A DNA stretch of 9,376 nucleotides, from NCBI GenBank assembly GCA_035499215.1, contig DATJZH010000109.1, positions 1 to 9,376 on the forward strand, read 5' to 3'. Shown piece after piece: positions 6,379 to 9,376 of the stretch; position 1 is the stretch's first letter, and every line of letters starts with the position of its first letter. The position numbers and the translations under genes are program-made. The notes under the pieces were generated by a model. The model worked only from the letters and a program-made list of their open reading frames with translations, was not told the origin of the DNA and searched no databases. Origin of the DNA: DATJZH01 sp035499215. Lineage in GTDB: Bacteria > Actinomycetota > Actinomycetes > Streptosporangiales > Streptosporangiaceae.

Positions 6379-7170
6379 GCCCGCACCCTCAGCGCGGCGG
6401 GGCTCCGGCCCGCCGGCGCCCAGGTAGGCCGTCGTGACGGCAGGATCGGACCGCACCTGGCCGGGCGATCCGGCCGCAATGACCTTGCCGAAATCGAGGA
6501 CGACAATTGTGTTACAGACGGACATCATCAGGTCCATCCGGTGCTCGATGACCACCACGCCCGCGTCCTGGGCGAGGTCGGAAATCAGCTCGCCCAGCTC
6601 GGGCAGCTCGCCTTCGGACAGGCCGCTGGCCGGCTCGTCGAGCAGCAGCAGCCGCGGCTGCGCCACCAGCGCGCGGGCAAGCGCCACCCGCTTGCGGGGA
6701 CCGTGCGCCAGCACTCCTGGCATGCTGCCGGCCAGGTCGGCGACCCCGGCCCGGTCGAGTGCCTGCAGGGCCAGCCCGCGCAGCCGCCGCTCGTCGGAGT
6801 CTGACCTGGGCAGCCCGAGCAGCGCGGACCAGAAGCCGGCCCGGGCGCGCGGTGTCGCCCCGATCATCACGTTCTCGAGCACCGACAGGCCGCTGAACAA
6901 CCCGGCTCCCTGCAGAGTCCGCGCGATGCCGAGACCTGCCAGCCCGTGCGGCCGGAGCCCGGAGATGTCCCGGCCGGCGAACCTGATGGCGCCGCATTCG
7001 GGCCTGACCAACCCGCACAGCACGTTAAGCAGCGTGGTTTTGCCCGCCCCGTTCGGCCCGATGATCCCCGTCACCTGACGCGGCGCCGCGGTCAGCGATA
7101 CGTCGTCAAGCGCGGTGAGTCCGCCGAACCGCGCGGTGACTCCCCGGACCTCCAATGAACCGTCATTCAC
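6370..7170 (-). CDS. livG: Branched-chain amino acid-type ABC transporter ATP-binding protein, LivG family
   Basis: This 266-residue cytoplasmic ATPase is the second nucleotide-binding subunit and the first gene of the operon. Motifs in order: Walker A GPNGAGKT (38-45); Q-loop RTLQGAGLF (84-92, Gln87); a variant signature LAHGPRK (154-160) in place of the common LSYGQ; Walker B LLLLDE (174-179) followed by PASGLSEGE; and the switch histidine in VIEHRMD (His210). Signature variants with the Ser replaced are frequent in LivG proteins, so the protein is probably active. The C-terminus ends with a short charged tail, GAGDD. The GTG at 7170 is preceded by AAGGA with an eight-base spacing. The transcript starts somewhere in the divergent region to the right, where a 14-bp inverted repeat lies 41-54 bases before the start codon. 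Confidence 0.93.
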   Translation of the reverse strand: MNDGSLEVRGVTARFGGLTALDDVSLTAAPRQVTGIIGPNGAGKTTLLNVLCGLVRPECGAIRFAGRDISGLRPHGLAGLGIARTLQGAGLFSGLSVLENVMIGATPRARAGFWSALLGLPRSDSDERRLRGLALQALDRAGVADLAGSMPGVLAHGPRKRVALARALVAQPRLLLLDEPASGLSEGELPELGELISDLAQDAGVVVIEHRMDLMMSVCNTIVVLDFGKVIAAGSPGQVRSDPAVTTAYLGAGGPEPRRAEGAGDD

Positions 7171-7210
7171 CGGCCTAGTCCTTGCTCGGAAGGCATGTAA
7201 TGACCTGCCG

Positions 7211-7224
7211 TGAACAAAAGTTCA
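7211..7224. promoter_or_regulatory. Candidate operator: inverted repeat TGAAC-AAAA-GTTCA
   Basis: This 14-bp element has perfect five-base arms around an AAAA spacer and sits 41 bases upstream of the livG start codon, in an AT-richer patch. Short dyads of this size and placement are typical of TetR-family operators, and the operon's own last gene encodes a TetR protein. No convincing -35/-10 pair is visible nearby, so its position relative to the transcription start is unknown. The link to the regulator is inference from location. Confidence 0.45.
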
Positions 7225-7301
7225 TCGCAGCCCGAGCCAGGCGCAAGCCCTGATCCGAATCTTGGCCAAACCGATACCAGCGGCGGTCTCTCCGAGCCGC
7301 A

Positions 7302-7713
7302 CCCGGAGCGGTCGCGTCTCATGTCAACATCACCCGCCGCAAGACGGCCGGGCAAGCGCTGGCCCGCCAGGCCGCGCAGGACACGCTGACCGGCCTGGCG
7401 AATCGTGACCTGTTCGGCGACCCGCTCACCGCCGCGCTGGCCCGGCGCCAGCGGCCGGCCCGCCAACGGTGACGTGGGTGTGCCGCGCCCCGACCTGGAT
7501 GGCTTCAAGCAGGTCAATGACAGCTTCGGCCATGACGCCGGCGACGAGGCATTGCTCGCCGTCGCGCACCGGCTCCGCAGCCAGGCTTCGCCCGAAAAGG
7601 TGACATCTCATGCCGACTCGGTCACGCTGACGGCGGCGCTGGTACCCGCACGCGGACCCGCGCGGCGGACGGCAGAGTTGCCAGATGCGCCTCGTTTGGC
7701 CGTCGGTGAATGA
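7302..7713 (+). pseudogene. Remnant of a PAS-GGDEF diguanylate cyclase gene, frameshifted and truncated
   Basis: Two frames together spell the middle of a sensory diguanylate cyclase. From 7305, one frame reads GAVASHVNITRRK, the typical end of a PAS domain, then DTLTGLANRDLF and PLTAALARRQRPA, the start of a GGDEF domain, and stops at 7470-7472. The frame shifted by one, from about 7462, continues with NGDVGV and DLDGFKQVNDSFGHDAGDE, then LLAVAHRLRSQ, the next GGDEF block. After about 7596 similarity ends. The GG[DE]EF catalytic motif never appears, and this frame stops at 7711-7713. The upstream sensor part is also missing: the first frame is closed by a TGA at 7251. A frameshift near 7455-7464, a lost 5' end and a lost 3' end make a functional cyclase implausible. 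The 3' end of the feature is set by the stop; clear homology ends near 7600. Confidence 0.8.
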
Positions 7714-7729
7714 TTGGCCGCTGGCTGGG

Positions 7730-7747
7730 TAGCCTGCCGCCATCATG
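7730..7747 (+). promoter_or_regulatory. Candidate -10 TAGCCT with near-leaderless start of the kinase gene
   Basis: TAGCCT at 7730-7735 matches the actinobacterial -10 pattern TANNNT. The kinase ATG at 7745 lies where transcription would begin, about seven to ten bases downstream. No Shine-Dalgarno sequence is present between them, which fits a leaderless message. A matching -35 is not convincing; the closest is GTGAAT at 7706-7711, with an 18-base spacer. Confidence 0.4.
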
Positions 7748-9376
7748 ATGAACACCGGCGGCCTGCTCGCGGGCCGTTACCAGCTGGACGCCCGCCTTGC
7801 GGCAGGCGGCTACGGCGAGGTGTGGCGGGGCACGGACATCGTGCTGGCACGGCCGGTCGCGGTCAAGCTGCTGCAGGCCGGTTACGCCGAGCACGCCGAG
7901 GCGCTGGACCGGTTCCGGGCAGAGGCCCGGCACGCCGGAGCCTTGTCACACGCGGGGATCGCGCGCGTCTATGACTACGCCGAGCCTGACCCCCCGAACC
8001 CGCCGTTCCTGGTGATGGAGCTGGTGGACGGGCCGTCGCTGTCGGGATTGCTGGCCGGTGGCCCGCTGGATCCTGGCCGGGCCATGGATGTGGTCGCCCA
8101 GGCGGCGGCAGGCCTGCACGCCGCGCATCAGGCGGGCCTGGTGCACCGCGATATCAAGCCGGGCAACCTGCTGATCCGGCAGGACGGCATTGTCAAGATC
8201 ACCGACTTCGGCATCTCGCGCGCGGCAGGTTCCGCCCCGGTCACCAGCACCGGGTTGCTGATGGGCACGGCGGGTTATCTTGCGCCGGAACGGGTCGCGG
8301 GCGCCCAGGCTACCCCGGCAAGCGACCTGTATTCGCTGGGCATTGTCGCCTACGAGTGCCTTGCTGGCGCACCGCCCTTCAGCGGCACGGCGGTGGAGGT
8401 CGCGCAGGCCCACCGGGATAGCCCGCTGCCGCCGTTGCCGGGGCTCGTGCCGCCCGAGGTGGCCCTGCTGGTCCGCCAGCTCACCCTCAAGGACCCCGCG
8501 GCACGCCCGCGAAGCGCTGACGAGGTGGCCCGCCGGGCAGTCCAGCTCCGCGACCGCATAACCAGCCGCGCCAGTGTCCGGCCAGGCCCGGGTGCGCGGC
8601 TGAACTCCGGTGCGCAGCCGGATTCCGGCGTCCCGCTGCATTCCGGGTCGCATGGTGCGGCCGCCAGCCAGGACGAGGACCTCACGCTGGACGATGTGCC
8701 CGGCCACCGGCGGCTCCGGGCCGCGAAGCTCAGGTCCCGCCGCCGGGCCGTACTGGCCGCCACTGCGGTTGCGGCTGGCGTTATCGGCGTGCTGCTGTCC
8801 GGCGTCATCGGCGCCGCACCGCAACCAGGCCCGGCGGCGGTGGCAGCCAGCAAGCCGAGACCCAGCAAGCCGAGACCCAGCTCGGCGGCTGCCAGAATGG
8901 TCGACGTCGACGGCAGCTCGCTGGTGGGCGAGCCGGTCGGCGCGGTGCGCCGTCAGCTGCAGCAGCTCGGCCTTGTGGTCCGGGTGCGCTGGCAGCATAG
9001 CGAGAAGCAGCGGCCGGGAACCGTACTGTCGGTACGGCCGGGCGGCAGGGTGGCAGTTGGCAGGCTGGTGACCGTCACCGGGGCTATCCAGCTCGGATCT
9101 GGCAGCAGCACCGCAAAATCAGACAATAGCCACTGGCCGGACGTGGCACAGGGAACGGGCACAGCGCCGGCTCCCGGCATGGGCGGAGGCACCCCCCCCG
9201 GAGCCAGCACATCGCGACCCCCTCCGGGCTCCGGCCCGTCACCAGGACCCAGCCCGGCACCAGGCACCAGCCCGCCGCCCGGCACCAGCCCGCCGCCCGG
9301 CACCAGCCCGCCGCCCGGCACCAGCCCGCCGCCCGGCACCAGCCCGCCGCCCGGCACCAGCCCGCCGCCCGGCACC
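7745..9376 (+). CDS. Transmembrane PASTA-domain Ser/Thr protein kinase (3' partial)
   Basis: The frame is open from the ATG at 7745 (a second ATG follows at 7748) to the window edge, giving 544 codons without a stop. Residues about 12-270 form a complete Hanks-type kinase: glycine loop LAAGGYGEVW (18-27), ATP-anchoring Lys41 in VAVK, helix-C Glu60, catalytic HRDIKPGN (134-141, with Asp136), DFG (154-156), and APE (180-182) after a Ser/Thr-containing activation loop. A juxtamembrane linker with repeated S-G pairs leads to basic residues (RSRRR) and one membrane helix at about 335-357. Outside the cell, two copies of SKPRP precede one PASTA domain (about 386-446, with PGTVLSVRPGGRVAVG typical). 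Such kinases sense cell-wall muropeptides and control growth and division. The tail after residue 480 is Pro/Gly/Ser/Thr-rich and ends in GTSPPP repeats that run off the window. Orthology to PknB is not established, because that protein carries several PASTA domains and different neighbours. Confidence 0.95.
   Translation, partial: MMNTGGLLAGRYQLDARLAAGGYGEVWRGTDIVLARPVAVKLLQAGYAEHAEALDRFRAEARHAGALSHAGIARVYDYAEPDPPNPPFLVMELVDGPSLSGLLAGGPLDPGRAMDVVAQAAAGLHAAHQAGLVHRDIKPGNLLIRQDGIVKITDFGISRAAGSAPVTSTGLLMGTAGYLAPERVAGAQATPASDLYSLGIVAYECLAGAPPFSGTAVEVAQAHRDSPLPPLPGLVPPEVALLVRQLTLKDPAARPRSADEVARRAVQLRDRITSRASVRPGPGARLNSGAQPDSGVPLHSGSHGAAASQDEDLTLDDVPGHRRLRAAKLRSRRRAVLAATAVAAGVIGVLLSGVIGAAPQPGPAAVAASKPRPSKPRPSSAAARMVDVDGSSLVGEPVGAVRRQLQQLGLVVRVRWQHSEKQRPGTVLSVRPGGRVAVGRLVTVTGAIQLGSGSSTAKSDNSHWPDVAQGTGTAPAPGMGGGTPPGASTSRPPPGSGPSPGPSPAPGTSPPPGTSPPPGTSPPPGTSPPPGTSPPPGTSPPPGT
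8849..8878 (+). repeat. Perfect 15-bp tandem duplication in the kinase linker
   Basis: The unit AGCAAGCCGAGACCC occurs twice back to back, at 8849-8863 and 8864-8878. In frame it encodes SKPRP twice, in the basic, proline-rich stretch between the membrane helix and the PASTA domain. It keeps the reading frame and probably lengthens a flexible wall-proximal linker. Confidence 0.85.
9227..9376 (+). repeat. 18-bp tandem repeat encoding GTSPPP in the kinase tail, cut by the window edge
   Basis: Six identical units of GGCACCAGCCCGCCGCCC fill 9263-9370, and the first six bases of a seventh end the window. Each encodes GTSPPP in the kinase frame, starting at residue 507. Two degenerate units precede them: 9227-9244 encodes GSGPSP and 9245-9262 encodes GPSPAP. 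Identity rises towards the right, as expected for an array growing by recent unequal exchange or slippage. The peptide would be an extended extracellular stalk rich in Thr/Ser next to Pro, possibly O-glycosylated. Confidence 0.92.

Noticed and set aside
7322..7327. Perfect TTGACA on the minus strand, a possible -35 for the ABC operon
   Set aside because: No acceptable -10 lies 16-18 bases downstream (the sequence there is GGGTGC-like), and the bases encode the conserved VNI of the PAS remnant on the other strand.
7405..7713. A 102-codon plus-strand frame as a stand-alone small gene
   Set aside because: Its first third is out of frame with the GGDEF start seen in the neighbouring frame, and its end lacks the catalytic motif. 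It is part of the pseudogene.
7946..8998. Minus-strand frame of 350 codons opposite the kinase
   Set aside because: It is a shadow of the kinase, whose plus-strand frame has every catalytic motif of a Hanks-type kinase in order.
8953..9375. Minus-strand frame with repeated GGGLVPG
   Set aside because: This is only the complement of the GTSPPP-encoding tandem repeat, with no independent support.
9263..9376. CRISPR-like array
   Set aside because: The 18-bp units are directly adjacent with no spacers and lie in frame inside the kinase gene, so this is a coding tandem repeat.

Overview
The window is very GC-rich, with almost every third codon position G or C and several GTG/TTG starts. Together with a Ser/Thr kinase carrying a PASTA domain and leaderless-looking promoters, this points to an actinomycete chromosome. 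I cannot place it to genus from the sequence alone.

Layout, left to right. (1) Positions 1-342, + strand: the Ala/Pro/Arg-rich C-terminal tail of a protein that starts outside the window. (2) 442-1638, +: a two-lobed CbiX/sirohydrochlorin-chelatase-like protein with a long disordered N-terminus and apparently degenerate active-site motifs. (3) 7170 down to 1736, - strand: a compact six-gene operon, in transcription order LivG-type ATPase, LivF-type ATPase, LivH-type permease, LivM-type permease, LivK-type lipoprotein and TetR-family regulator. Every junction overlaps or nearly abuts. (4) 7171-7744: a 574-base divergent region with no intact gene. It holds a perfect 14-bp inverted repeat upstream of the ABC operon (a candidate operator) and the wreck of a PAS-GGDEF diguanylate cyclase gene. 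(5) 7745 to the right edge, +: a transmembrane PASTA Ser/Thr kinase whose extracellular tail ends in a perfect 18-bp tandem repeat that runs off the window.

How the parts work together. The operon encodes a complete importer of the branched-chain/hydrophobic amino acid (HAAT) class: a lipid-anchored receptor, two membrane subunits and two ATPases. The TetR regulator is translationally linked to the receptor gene, so it probably senses the imported ligand or a metabolite of it and controls the operon, plausibly through the inverted repeat at 7211-7224. The substrate cannot be read from the sequence. The kinase and the CbiX-like protein look like independent units.

I found no clearly new multi-gene system. 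The points most worth a second look are the degenerate CbiX-like protein, the regulator-last operon with its candidate operator, the triple 10-bp repeat with a nested five-codon ORF at the livG/livF junction, the PAS-GGDEF remnant, and the expanding kinase-tail repeat.
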